NCBI GenBank assembly: GCA_900317935.1
Contig: ONIU01000031.1
Coordinates: forward strand, 1-33,622
Length of the DNA stretch: 33,622 bases
Source of the DNA: an uncultured bacterium
Lineage (GTDB): Bacteria > Muiribacteriota > Ozemobacteria > Ozemobacterales > Ozemobacteraceae
Reading direction: 5' to 3'
A model generated the notes under the pieces. That model had not been told where the DNA came from, did not search any database, and worked only from the letters and a program-made list of their open reading frames with translations. Within the stretch, counting starts at the first letter, position 1; each line of letters starts with the position of its first letter. The translations under genes were made by a program, and so were the position numbers. Positions 1 through 7,158 of this stretch are shown here, one piece after another.

Positions 1-203
1 GTAGCCAATACACCTAAATATGGCAGGTCTTCCTGCGAGTCGTGCAATAATACAGCCTGCTTCAAAACGTCAATGTCTTGAAGTGCTTTTGTTCTTTTGC
101 TTTCTTTTACATAGTCATTATAGTAAGGTGCAGCAACACCAACAAGAATGGCTATGATAGCAACAACTACCAATAGCTCGATTAAAGAAAAACCGCGTTT
201 CAT
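1..203 (-). CDS. Type IV pilin / type II secretion pseudopilin-like protein, N-terminal part
   Basis: The gene runs off the left edge of the window, so only the first 67 codons are seen. The product begins MKRGFSLIELLVVVAIIAIL, a class III prepilin signature: a short basic leader, the G/F cleavage site for prepilin peptidase, Glu at mature position 5, then a hydrophobic helix. The helix is followed by a polar amphipathic stretch (YYNDYVKESKRTKAL), as in GspG/PilA-type pilins. The start has a good ribosome site (AAGGAG) about eight bases upstream. The short segment cannot separate a major pilin from a GspG-type pseudopilin. The protein should sit in the inner membrane until assembled into a pilus or secretion pseudopilus. 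Confidence 0.85.
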   Translation of the reverse strand, partial: MKRGFSLIELLVVVAIIAILVGVAAPYYNDYVKESKRTKALQDIDVLKQAVLLHDSQEDLPYLGVLA

Positions 204-341
204 GCTATATATCTCCTTCTTAGAGGAATTAATTTTACTAAATCACCGGTCAATTTTGTTAAAAAAGACACTTACTCTATAAGTTAACCAAAGATGAATT
301 ATTTGCAAGAACTTTTTTATTCTTTCAAGACTTCTTCTTTA

Positions 342-375
342 CCCCCTTTCGTAAAGGGGGATCAAGGGGGATTTT
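342..375 (-). repeat. CCCCCTTT hairpin with flanking GGGGG copy, possible terminator
   Basis: There is a perfect 8-bp stem (CCCCCTTT / AAAGGGGG, 342-349 and 353-360) with a 3-base loop, followed by a second AAGGGGGAT copy. It lies just past the stop codon of the TPR gene (minus strand). A clean T-tract is missing, so rho-independent termination is uncertain. Similar C5T3 dyads are dispersed intergenic repeats in many bacterial genomes, so this may be a mobile-type palindrome. Confidence 0.5.
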
Positions 376-382
376 AAGTAAA

Positions 383-2122
383 TTATTCTTTGAGGCGAGC
401 TTTTCTATTTTTGGCCTCTGCTTCAGATAAAAAGCCCAGCTTCTTCATCTGATTAATATACTTGGAAGCTTCCTTAACTCTTCCGCGTTCTTCGTAAAAG
501 TTCACCAGACCTTCAATAACTTTTCTGTCTTCTTTATAGTCTTTTCTAGAAGCCAGAATCTGTAAAGCAAGTTCTTTCTGTCTGTCATTATCACCATTAA
601 AAGCGAGATTCATAAGGTCATCACTTGCTACCTTTGAACTGCTTGGTTTGTCTTCTTTCTTATCACCAAACAGGTAATAGTTATCCTGTTCCAGCCTACT
701 CTTAAGGTCTTCTTCTACATTTTTCTTTTCTACAGCAGTAATCCCACCAACCTTAGCATATTTTCTATACCATTTTATGGCTTCTTCGTAATAGCCGCGT
801 TCTTTATAGAAATTATATAGTTTTTCAGGAATTGAAGAATCTTTTTTATTAGCAGAATAACTTTCAATATAAGCTGCTTCTAAATCAGCATCCTTAGTAT
901 CTTTGCTGGTAAGTCTTTCTTTCAAATCATTTTCAGCTTTTTCTTTTTCATCTCTTTTCAGACTATCAATCATTTCCGCAGCCTGTTCTTTGTAATCTGC
1001 TTTGCCTTTAAGTATTTTAAGCATCTTCTCAGCATTAGCTTTGTCATTTCTAGCCTGATATATTTCTGCGCTTCTAAAAATTCCCTGAATCTGCTTTTTA
1101 TCCAATTCATAGGCTTTCTGATAGGCTTTTAAAGCATTGTTCTGATCTTCTAAACTTTCATAAACCCCACCCATTTCGTAATAACCCAATGCAGGATTTT
1201 CGTTCTTCTTTATTTCCTTTTTATAAGCAGCCAAAGCTTCTTCATATTTTCCAGATTTAGTATAATTGCGGGCAATATCATAACCAATGGCTTCAACAAT
1301 TGCCGCATCTTTTTTACCGTATTTTCCAGCTAGTTCAATATGTTCTGCCGCCTTTTCCGGATTATTATTCTTTTCGTAAGCTCTGCCAAGCAACAGGTGT
1401 GTATTTGCATCCTGAGCATCAAACAAAAGAACCTGATTGAGCATTTTTATAGCATCAACATAGTTGCCCTGTTCAAGCAGCACTTCTCCCAAAGCCCTTA
1501 AAGTAGCTGAATTGTCAGGCTGAAGTTCTTTTGCTTTTTTCAAGTATTCAGCAGCTTTCTCATAATTTTTCTTTTCAAGTTCCATTATGCCTACTCTGGA
1601 AAGAGCATCAGGATTATTATTGTCTAAGGCTAGAGCTCTTACATAATGTTCATTCGCTTCTTCTCTTTTATTCTTTTCGTCTAGAATTTTTGCCATTCTG
1701 ATGTTGATATCAGCAGATTTTGGGAAACCTGCCAGCGCAAATTCAAAATATTTCAGTGCTGGATTGCTCTGTCCCTCTTCGTTATGCATTATTCCCAGAT
1801 AGTAATAAGCCATATATTCGTCAGGAGAGTCTTTAACTATTTTTTTCAAAGTCTTTACAACATCTGCTCTGTCGTTTTTATTGCCAACTTTGAATTTCTC
1901 CCATATTTTATCGTAGAAACTTTCTGTTGGAACTATTTTTTTATTCTTTTCAGCTTTTTTATCTTTTGCTGTCTTTTTGCCAGCTTTCTTCCCGGCCTGC
2001 TTTGTGGTCTGCTTTTTAGCACCTTCTGAAGCTTCACTCTTCTTGGCAGCTTCGGCTGAGAATCCTGAGAAACACATAGCAGCGATTAGAGCAGATATAA
2101 ATAACTTATTTTTTATAATCAT
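383..2122 (-). CDS. Secreted tetratricopeptide-repeat protein
   Basis: This 579-residue protein has a Sec signal peptide (basic start, hydrophobic core, cleavage near AEA at about residue 25). A very Lys/Ala-rich low-complexity linker follows to about residue 62. The rest consists of TPR-type helical pairs; for example, repeats around residues 100-270 show the Y-Y-LG...A...F..AL..P pattern and PDNSATLRALGEVLLEQGNY. The C-terminal third is more irregular, with further helical pairs ending near residue 570. TPR arrays bind partner proteins; the export signal places this one in the periplasm or attached to the envelope. No catalytic motif is visible. It is divergent from the Asn-rich secreted gene at 2238 with about 115 bp between them. 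The partner is unknown. Confidence 0.85.
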   Translation of the reverse strand: MIIKNKLFISALIAAMCFSGFSAEAAKKSEASEGAKKQTTKQAGKKAGKKTAKDKKAEKNKKIVPTESFYDKIWEKFKVGNKNDRADVVKTLKKIVKDSPDEYMAYYYLGIMHNEEGQSNPALKYFEFALAGFPKSADINIRMAKILDEKNKREEANEHYVRALALDNNNPDALSRVGIMELEKKNYEKAAEYLKKAKELQPDNSATLRALGEVLLEQGNYVDAIKMLNQVLLFDAQDANTHLLLGRAYEKNNNPEKAAEHIELAGKYGKKDAAIVEAIGYDIARNYTKSGKYEEALAAYKKEIKKNENPALGYYEMGGVYESLEDQNNALKAYQKAYELDKKQIQGIFRSAEIYQARNDKANAEKMLKILKGKADYKEQAAEMIDSLKRDEKEKAENDLKERLTSKDTKDADLEAAYIESYSANKKDSSIPEKLYNFYKERGYYEEAIKWYRKYAKVGGITAVEKKNVEEDLKSRLEQDNYYLFGDKKEDKPSSSKVASDDLMNLAFNGDNDRQKELALQILASRKDYKEDRKVIEGLVNFYEERGRVKEASKYINQMKKLGFLSEAEAKNRKARLKE

Positions 2123-2237
2123 TTTTTTACCCTTCTGACAAAAAATCTACTGTTAATTATAACCTATATCAGCAAGAATTAACAAAAATAATAAAAATGC
2201 CGATAATACAAAAAAAGAGTGTCCGTTTGGAGGCAAT

Positions 2238-3494
2238 ATGTCTGATAATATATTTCGCAACAATCTAACAAATTCTAAAAACAAGCTATGTTGCTTGCAT
2301 AGAACAGGAGGAACAACAGCTAAAATTGCTTTATTAGCTGCGTTCTTTGCTACCTTTGCAACTATTTCTGCAAATGCAGGTTTATTTGGTTCCAATAAAA
2401 ATTCAAGAAACAATAACATCAGCAACAATAATAATGACCGCGGAATAGTTCAAATTCAGTTAAATGATTTCCAACAGCGAAATATTAACGGAACAAATTT
2501 AGACTCCTATAGATTTGCTCAAACACATTTCGGACAATCAAAAGCAAAGCTCGAACAGATTTGCCGCGCCATAAGTTCAAGATATAATGACAATTCTGCC
2601 AGAGACATACTCCAAAAAATCTACGTAATAGACACTCAGATATATATGCAGAACATAAAGAATTCTGCTCTCTCAGTTAGTGAAGTATTAAAAAGCAATA
2701 CAGCAGTAGGTCAAGGTCTTCAGGATTTGAAGCAGATTATTATGTCTCCAGGCCAGCAGACCCTAGAAACACTTGATAAAAAAATAGATCAGGTCAGAGC
2801 AGTAAATGCCGCCCAATTGCTGACAAGCCAGAAATATCTGGCATGCCTTGAAAGCATGACAGAAATGGCGAAAGCTTCTTATGAAACTTTTGAAATAATT
2901 CCTTCACTTAATATGAATGAATTAGATATGTTCGTTCAGGCCTCAAAGCAACTTATGACCAATATAAGATCACACAGCGAATCCTTTAAAGGTCTTATTT
3001 TAAACGTCAAAAGTAGCAGCGAACAGATTGATTCAGGACTTACAGGAATAAAACAGACAATCAAAGAAACTTTGCGTTTCTCTGACCATTTTGCGATAAA
3101 ACAGTTCCCACTGATTAATCTTCCCCAGCCATCTAGAGAAAAAATATTCGTTCAAATCAACTCTCTTGCCAACACAGTCAAAGGAGTAGACAATACTGTT
3201 TCTATTGGTGATTCTCAAGTGAGAAATACTGCACAGCAGTTTACCCATCTAGTCAGTGCTTTTGTAGATAAAAGTTCTGAAAGTATGAAATATCAGAAAA
3301 ATGATTTTACAGAAAAAGCCCAGACTCAGATTTCTACCTATGCTAGAAACCAGGTTTGCGGATTGTTCGTAAGAATTAAGGAAGACATGGGAACCATGCG
3401 CACAGAAATGGCACAGGCTGGTAAAGCAAATGGGAATCTTCAACCCATAGTAAACATGGAAAGCAGAAGCGAATATGCAGAAGCGAATATATAG
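2238..3494 (+). CDS. Secreted Asn-rich coiled-coil-like protein, N-terminal part of a frame-split gene
   Basis: The ORF encodes 418 residues and has a GGAGG ribosome site six bases before the ATG. A long basic n-region precedes a hydrophobic segment at about residues 28-46 (KIALLAAFFATFATISANAG), read as a signal peptide. An Asn/Ser-rich stretch follows (about 51-66), then a long predicted-helical region rich in Gln, Lys and Ser. I do not recognise a family. The last residues (EANI) are out of register with what follows: a perfect 14-bp tandem duplication at 3463-3490 shifts the frame and creates the TAG stop. Removing one copy joins this ORF to the one ending at 4150, giving an uninterrupted product of about 632 residues. 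The upstream part may still be made and exported, or the gene may be a pseudogene or phase-variable. Confidence 0.75.
   Translation: MSDNIFRNNLTNSKNKLCCLHRTGGTTAKIALLAAFFATFATISANAGLFGSNKNSRNNNISNNNNDRGIVQIQLNDFQQRNINGTNLDSYRFAQTHFGQSKAKLEQICRAISSRYNDNSARDILQKIYVIDTQIYMQNIKNSALSVSEVLKSNTAVGQGLQDLKQIIMSPGQQTLETLDKKIDQVRAVNAAQLLTSQKYLACLESMTEMAKASYETFEIIPSLNMNELDMFVQASKQLMTNIRSHSESFKGLILNVKSSSEQIDSGLTGIKQTIKETLRFSDHFAIKQFPLINLPQPSREKIFVQINSLANTVKGVDNTVSIGDSQVRNTAQQFTHLVSAFVDKSSESMKYQKNDFTEKAQTQISTYARNQVCGLFVRIKEDMGTMRTEMAQAGKANGNLQPIVNMESRSEYAEANI
3463..3490 (+). repeat. Perfect 14-bp tandem duplication causing a frameshift
   Basis: GCAGAAGCGAATAT occurs twice with no gap (3463-3476 and 3477-3490). 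Fourteen is not a multiple of three, so the second copy changes the reading frame and brings a TAG into frame at 3492-3494. The reading frame that continues beyond the duplication is open to 4150. Confidence 0.95.
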
Positions 3495-3571
3495 CAAGAA
3501 AAGCTAAGTCAGCTGCAGAAGATAAACTTCCTTTATTCCTATTAGGCGGAAAAGGCGGTAATAAAAACGTT

Positions 3572-4150
3572 ATGGTTTCTGCGAAACAGAGTCAGCCATT
3601 GATGAAGCCGTCAAACGACAGCTTTGGTGGTAATTCTTTCAATTCTACCAGCAATTCATTCGATATTCCTGATGGATTCATGGCTATGAATTCCAATAAC
3701 CAAAAGAAATCTAACACTAATGTCAGCTATGACGCAAAAGAATCTTCCAATGTATTTGAAAACTCAGAAATGTTCAATGAAAAAGACTTTGCATCAATAA
3801 AAGGCAATGATTCAGAATTCATGACCTCTGAAATGAATATACTTCAGCAGGAACTTGGAGCTGACTTTTTCTTTGGCGGAAGCGGTGAAAACATCAGTGG
3901 AGACAGCATTTTAGCAAGTTCCGATGAAGACTTGCCAAGTTATGGTGTAGACGAAGAATACGCTTCAAACAACAGCAATGATTCTGCTGAAATGCAGGTT
4001 AGCTACGGCAACTTAGAAAGCGGAAGCGAACCTGAAATTGAAATGATGAGATTTGACTCTTCTTCGCTTGATGATGAAAACGATGAAAGTATATCTATGA
4101 TGAGATATGACAGCGACGTTTTCAGCTTAGACGAACTGAAAGAAGAATAA
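3572..4150 (+). CDS. C-terminal part of the frame-split secreted protein (acidic, Asn/Ser-rich)
   Basis: The first ATG of this frame is at 3572, but no convincing ribosome site precedes it, and the frame is open upstream through ARKAKSAAEDKLPLFLLGGK directly to the duplication at 3490. It is therefore best read as the displaced C-terminus of the 2238 gene and not an independent gene. The 192 residues are rich in Asn, Ser, Asp and Glu, with few hydrophobic core positions, so the segment is probably disordered. A short internal repeat is visible near the end (MMRFDSSSLD, then MMRYDSDVFSLD). There is no signal peptide of its own. If translated only by reinitiation it would stay in the cytoplasm. 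Confidence 0.55.
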   Translation: MVSAKQSQPLMKPSNDSFGGNSFNSTSNSFDIPDGFMAMNSNNQKKSNTNVSYDAKESSNVFENSEMFNEKDFASIKGNDSEFMTSEMNILQQELGADFFFGGSGENISGDSILASSDEDLPSYGVDEEYASNNSNDSAEMQVSYGNLESGSEPEIEMMRFDSSSLDDENDESISMMRYDSDVFSLDELKEE

Positions 4151-4155
4151 GAGCT

Positions 4156-4170
4156 CCAAGCAAAGCTTGG
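4156..4170. repeat. Short hairpin CCAAGC-AAA-GCTTGG
   Basis: A perfect 6-bp stem with an AAA loop lies directly after the stop codon at 4150. The identical 15-mer occurs again after gmhB (25384-25398). It has no T-tract here, so it is not an obvious terminator. Confidence 0.6.
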
Positions 4171-4188
4171 CTCCCCACTACAACTCAC

Positions 4189-4917
4189 TTATTCATTTAA
4201 CTTTTTAACAAGATGAATTCTCTTTTCTTCTGAATCTTCATCTTTGACTACTACAAAGCCCATTTTCTTCAGATAATCAGCATGAGATGGGACTCTTGTA
4301 AAAGCTTCAAACTTTGTAATTCCTAGATCTCTGAATACATATACTTTCTTTACATACATAGTAAAGCCGAACTGTCCGTCTCTGTATCTAGGAACAACAT
4401 AATCCATCAAAACCTGAGCAACCTTATCATCCTGCTTTATAGAAAATATCCCGACAGGTATCATATCCCTGAAAAGCACATATGTCTTAGCCAGTTCTAA
4501 ATCGCTATAGCTGACATCTGGAAAAAAGCTGCGAATATCATCTTCATAGAATTGATAGAACTGCTCGAAATATTTTTCACCAATATCACCGAGTTCGCCA
4601 AAATAGAACGTAGATTTATCACTGTTTTTAAGTTTAATTATTCCAAGAGCATCTATAATTGCAATGTAGAAGTTAACTATAGCCAAAGGCCAAGCCTGTA
4701 TTAAAACACCATAAATAGTAAAACCTATACAGCCGAATAAATTCAGCCATCTCATCTTATAAAGAGATTTAACAGTAAGAGAAACTGCGGTTAATATAGA
4801 TGCCACCAAGCTTAAAATTTCATATAACTGACCAGCAGTAAGATTCAAGCCAAGAATTCCACTTGTAGCACCAGAATTAGAAACAACAGCCGCTGCTGTC
4901 GCAATTGCATTTTCCAT
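4189..4917 (-). CDS. YgjV-like membrane protein with C-terminal acetyltransferase-like domain
   Basis: The 242-residue product has an N-terminal membrane part (about residues 25-95) with three hydrophobic segments. The segment pattern, including the N-x-x-G-C/I-x-F-x-x-Y-G motif (NLFGCIGFTIYGVLIQAWPL) and NFYIAIIDALGI, resembles the Imp-YgjV family of small inner-membrane proteins. The soluble C-terminal half (about 105-240) looks like a divergent GNAT fold: a strand-rich core (PVGIFSIKQDDKVAQVLMDYVVPRYRDGQFG) and a typical last segment (YLKKMGFVVVKDE). No experimentally known function transfers safely. A CGAGGA ribosome site lies upstream. It is transcribed towards the 3.5-4.1 kb gene and downstream of the tRNA-operon terminator, so it is probably a separate unit. 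Confidence 0.65.
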   Translation of the reverse strand: MENAIATAAAVVSNSGATSGILGLNLTAGQLYEILSLVASILTAVSLTVKSLYKMRWLNLFGCIGFTIYGVLIQAWPLAIVNFYIAIIDALGIIKLKNSDKSTFYFGELGDIGEKYFEQFYQFYEDDIRSFFPDVSYSDLELAKTYVLFRDMIPVGIFSIKQDDKVAQVLMDYVVPRYRDGQFGFTMYVKKVYVFRDLGITKFEAFTRVPSHADYLKKMGFVVVKDEDSEEKRIHLVKKLNE

Positions 4918-4944
4918 TTTATATCCTCGAAAAAATAATCAATG

Positions 4945-4978
4945 AAAAAACCCACCAGCCGTTACAGTCTGGTGGGTT
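4945..4978 (-). terminator. Rho-independent terminator of the tRNA operon
   Basis: A perfect 10-bp stem (AACCCACCAG / CTGGTGGGTT, 4949-4958 and 4969-4978) with a 10-base loop is followed on the minus strand by a run of T residues (A run at 4945-4950). It lies immediately after the last tRNA. Confidence 0.9.
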
Positions 4979-4991
4979 CTCATTTTTGATT

Positions 4992-5066
4992 CGGATCGGA
5001 CGGGGCTCGAACCCGCGACCTCCGGCGTGACAGGCCGGCGTTCTGAACCGACTGAACTACCGATCC
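4992..5066 (-). tRNA. tRNA-Asp (anticodon GTC), copy 2
   Basis: A cloverleaf folds on the minus strand: acceptor stem GGATCGG/CCGATCC, D arm, anticodon loop CTGTCAC giving GTC, and T arm with GGTTCGAGCC. Discriminator base is G, as in tRNA-Asp. CCA is not encoded. The sequence is identical to the copy at 5280-5354. Confidence 0.97.
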
Positions 5067-5071
5067 AAAAT

Positions 5072-5098
5072 AAAAAAGACTATTTTTATAGTCTCTTT
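5072..5098 (-). terminator. Weak hairpin with T-tract between tRNA-Cys and the last tRNA-Asp
   Basis: A GACTAT/ATAGTC stem (5078-5083 and 5088-5093) is followed on the minus strand by a T-rich run. It may act as a partial terminator or as a processing hairpin inside the tRNA transcript. Confidence 0.45.
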
Positions 5099-5104
5099 TA
5101 AAAA

Positions 5105-5176
5105 AGGCGACAAACGGATTCGAACCGTTGAATGAAGCTTTTGCAGAGCTTTGCCTTACCACTTGGCCATGTCGCC
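5105..5176 (-). tRNA. tRNA-Cys (anticodon GCA)
   Basis: The minus strand gives acceptor stem GGCGACA/TGTCGCC, a short D arm, anticodon stem AAGCT/AGCTT with loop CTGCAAA (anticodon GCA), and T loop TTCGAAT. The discriminator is U, the expected identity base for tRNA-Cys. CCA is not encoded. Confidence 0.97.
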
Positions 5177-5188
5177 AAACATAGAAAA

Positions 5189-5261
<73 letters not shown>

Positions 5262-5279
5262 GTTTGTGGATAAAAAAAG

Positions 5280-5354
5280 CGGATCGGACGGGGCTCGAAC
5301 CCGCGACCTCCGGCGTGACAGGCCGGCGTTCTGAACCGACTGAACTACCGATCC
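5280..5354 (-). tRNA. tRNA-Asp (anticodon GTC), copy 1
   Basis: This gene is base-for-base identical over 75 nt to the tRNA-Asp at 4992-5066, with anticodon GTC and discriminator G. The two copies flank tRNA-Phe and tRNA-Cys in the same operon. Confidence 0.97.
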
Positions 5355-5363
5355 AACTTTGGG

Positions 5364-5436
5364 TGGGCTGTGACGGGTTCGAACCGCCGACCACCTGGGT
5401 GTAAACCAGGAGCTCTTCCAACTGAGCTAACAGCCC
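5364..5436 (-). tRNA. tRNA-Val (anticodon TAC)
   Basis: First tRNA of the operon. Acceptor stem GGGCTGT/ACAGCCC, D arm AGCTCAGTTGGAAGAGCT, anticodon stem CCTGG/CCAGG with loop TTTACAC (anticodon TAC), T loop TTCGAAC, discriminator A. Confidence 0.97.
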
Positions 5437-5450
5437 TTGATGATGTTGCT

Positions 5451-5479
5451 ATGTTAGCATATTAGTATTTTAGTGTCAA
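5451..5479 (-). promoter_or_regulatory. Sigma70-type promoter of the tRNA operon
   Basis: On the minus strand there is a perfect -35 TTGACA-like start (TTGACA, 5474-5479), a 17-bp spacer and -10 TAACAT (5451-5456). It ends 15 bp before tRNA-Val. An A/T-rich stretch lies upstream of the -35 element, as in strong stable-RNA promoters. Confidence 0.85.
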
Positions 5480-5575
5480 CAAAAAAAATTATTTTTTTAA
5501 TTATTTTTTCAACCCCCACTCCACAACCAACATTTTCTCTTCTATTTAAAAGGTTTTAAGCAGTTATATAGTGTA

Positions 5576-5989
5576 CTAGAAATTGATAACTTTTTGTACC
5601 TGATTTATAGCATCTATTAAATCAAAGTGGTTGGCCAGCTTACCTACTCTTAGAGAACTCTTTAAATTAAGTTTATCTAACGCGTGGCCGGCAACTAAAA
5701 CTCTAACACCGTATTTTTCCAATCTATTTATAGTAGAAAGCAGTTTACTGTCTTCGACGCAAAGTTTAACTGCATTATTCCAAAAAACTATATATTTAGG
5801 AACTATCTCAGATTCAGAAAGAGTAACAAGAATATCATTAAGCGCATTGCGTCCCATTTCATCATCTTCACCTATAAAAGGCTTAGAAAACATCATTAAC
5901 GCATTGGTAAGTCTGGCTGAAGCTATCCAAACTCTTTTTTCGTAATAAGTTTCTTCAAAAAAATTTTGTTCAATACTTTCTGGACGCAT
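5576..5989 (-). CDS. DsrE/F-family protein resembling the YedF C-terminal domain, without the conserved cysteines
   Basis: This 137-residue protein matches the pattern of the DsrE-like domain found at the C-terminus of YedF (TusA-DsrE) proteins. It has a long helix with LNDILVTLSE, strand YIVFWNNAVKL, a helix around LSTINRLEKYGV, strand RVLVAGHALD and SLRVGKLANHFDLIDAI. In the YedF family the segment matching VAGHALD (99-105) normally reads CGTCLD-like, with two cysteines. Here both are replaced. The N-terminal TusA-like domain is also missing; about 25 unrelated residues come first. The protein is therefore unlikely to transfer sulfur or selenium by the usual route. It is probably a small cytoplasmic protein that may work as an oligomer, as DsrE-like proteins do. 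It is monocistronic. Confidence 0.6.
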   Translation of the reverse strand: MRPESIEQNFFEETYYEKRVWIASARLTNALMMFSKPFIGEDDEMGRNALNDILVTLSESEIVPKYIVFWNNAVKLCVEDSKLLSTINRLEKYGVRVLVAGHALDKLNLKSSLRVGKLANHFDLIDAINQVQKVINF

Positions 5990-6094
5990 TAAAAAACCAC
6001 TCTAATAATAAGTTTTGTTAATAATTTAATATTTTTTAACAAATTATATTTACAAAATACTTGAAATGTTATAAAAAATCAATATAGTATAACC

Positions 6095-6123
6095 TTGACA
6101 GTATAGAGTCCATGTGATATCAA
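6095..6123 (+). promoter_or_regulatory. Sigma70-type promoter for the 6207 gene
   Basis: TTGACA (6095-6100), 17-bp spacer, TATCAA (6118-6123). Transcription would start near 6130, leaving an approximately 75-nt leader that contains the hairpin at 6149-6184. Confidence 0.7.
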
Positions 6124-6148
6124 TTTATCATAGAGTCTTTAATTTGTA

Positions 6149-6184
6149 TCCGTAAGGGTACATGACTTAAAGTTCCCTTATGGA
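6149..6184 (+). promoter_or_regulatory. Leader hairpin just upstream of the ribosome site
   Basis: TCCGTAAGGG (6149-6158) pairs with CCCTTATGGA (6175-6184), ten pairs including one G-U, with a 16-base loop. It ends a few bases before the AAAGGAG ribosome site (about 6190-6196). It has no T-tract, so it is more likely an mRNA stability or translation-control element than a terminator. Confidence 0.6.
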
Positions 6185-6206
6185 CATGTGAAAGGAGACT
6201 TTTTTA

Positions 6207-6971
6207 ATGAAACGTTTATCTGTATTCCTCGCAGTATTGCTTCTCGTATCTGTAGCATTTACAGCTAATGCCCAGAACAAGGTTCTTCTTCAATACAGCC
6301 CCGACGCTGGAACAACAACTAAATACAAGATGAACATTAAGGGCAACACTATTGTTACTGCTTACGGGAAAAACCAGCAGACCAATCTTGAAACTGCTAT
6401 GACTATCCAGCAAAAAGTTACTGGAAAAGACAAAGATGGCAACATCGATATGGAAACTGCTATTCTTGAAGGCAAAATTACTGTTAACGGTACTCCAACC
6501 ACATTACCAAATGTTGGTGAATTGATTACTGTTAAAATGGCCAAAGATGGTACCATTCTTTCTCAGTCTGGCATGGATCAGGGCGGAATGAGCAATAATC
6601 AGATGCAGATTAAGTTCCCAACTAATCCAGTTGGTGTTGGCGACACTTGGACAACCAAGATTGAACCAAATCCACAGCTTCCTATACCAATGGAAACCAT
6701 TTACACTGTTGAAGGTTTCGAAAAAGTTGGTGGTGAAGATTGTGTAAGATTAAAATCAGAAGTAAGCACTGCAAAGAACAACACTGGCAGCATCAATCTT
6801 GATGTTAAAGCTAATGGTAAAATCTGGTTTGCTTACAAAAAAGGCGTCATGATGCAGAATGAAGTAGTTTCAAATATGCTTATGGTTATGGAACAAGATC
6901 TTGGCAATGGCCAGAAAGAAAAGATAACCACTCGCATGAAACTCAGCCTTAAGATGGGTATCACAAAATAA
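6207..6971 (+). CDS. Secreted protein of unknown function
   Basis: The 254-residue product has a classical signal peptide (MKRLSVFLAVLLLVSVAFTANA, cleavage before Q23). The mature part is rich in Thr, Asn, Gly and Lys and looks all-beta: alternating strands such as TIVTAYGKNQQTNLETAMTI, then GTWTTKIEP-like and ETIYTVEGFEKVGGEDC. This recalls the DUF6263-type secreted beta proteins, but I cannot claim membership. Only one cysteine remains in the mature chain (in GEDCVRLK), so no disulfide is expected within a monomer. It has a strong AAAGGAG ribosome site, a good promoter and a structured leader, and codon use is regular, which suggests high expression. It is followed by the promoter for the small unit at 6984-7158. 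Confidence 0.8.
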   Translation: MKRLSVFLAVLLLVSVAFTANAQNKVLLQYSPDAGTTTKYKMNIKGNTIVTAYGKNQQTNLETAMTIQQKVTGKDKDGNIDMETAILEGKITVNGTPTTLPNVGELITVKMAKDGTILSQSGMDQGGMSNNQMQIKFPTNPVGVGDTWTTKIEPNPQLPIPMETIYTVEGFEKVGGEDCVRLKSEVSTAKNNTGSINLDVKANGKIWFAYKKGVMMQNEVVSNMLMVMEQDLGNGQKEKITTRMKLSLKMGITK

Positions 6972-6983
6972 TTAAAGTGTACC

Positions 6984-7012
6984 TTGACGAATTGGCTTTC
7001 CGTACGTATAAT
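6984..7012 (+). promoter_or_regulatory. Strong sigma70-type promoter
   Basis: TTGACG (6984-6989), exactly 17 bp, then consensus TATAAT (7007-7012). The ACCTTGAC context is shared with the promoter at 6095. The spacer contains ATTGGCT, whose complement AGCCAAT recurs at 7059-7065, just at the start of the small ORF. Confidence 0.85.
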
Positions 7013-7063
7013 TTAATCAAGATAAGATAATAAGATCTTTGATAAAAGTATAATACGGAGCCA

Positions 7064-7117
7064 ATGAATAATTACAACACCAAGTATCCATTGAAATATT
7101 TGTTGTTATTAATTTAG
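7064..7117 (+). CDS. Possible 17-residue leader peptide or small membrane peptide
   Basis: ATG at 7064 has CGGAG four bases upstream. The peptide is MNNYNTKYPLKYLLLLI, ending TAG at 7115-7117. It lies between a strong promoter (6984-7012) and a strong hairpin terminator (7126-7158), so it is the only coding potential of its own short transcript. Four consecutive Leu codons just before the stop recall leader peptides of amino-acid attenuators. The CGGAG of its ribosome site (7056-7060) can also pair with CTCCG (7127-7131) in the terminator's left arm. Alternatively, the transcript is a non-coding RNA or the peptide is a tiny membrane protein. Confidence 0.4.
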   Translation: MNNYNTKYPLKYLLLLI

Positions 7118-7125
7118 GAACTGAG

Positions 7126-7158
7126 ACTCCGCTTTTACCCGAAGCGGAGTTTCTTTTA
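7126..7158 (+). terminator. Hairpin terminator or attenuator ahead of the 7264 gene
   Basis: ACTCCGCTT (7126-7134) pairs perfectly with AAGCGGAGT (7142-7150), followed by TTCTTTT. A second hairpin, CGATAC/GTATCG (7166-7171 and 7180-7185), follows with nearly the same loop (TTTACCCG). No clear promoter is visible between here and the 7264 gene, so the hairpin could control read-through into it. Confidence 0.8.

Noticed and set aside
2153..2428. A 91-codon minus-strand ORF with hydrophobic N-terminus
   Set aside because: It overlaps the start and signal peptide of the 2238 gene and is the reverse reading of it, without a ribosome site.
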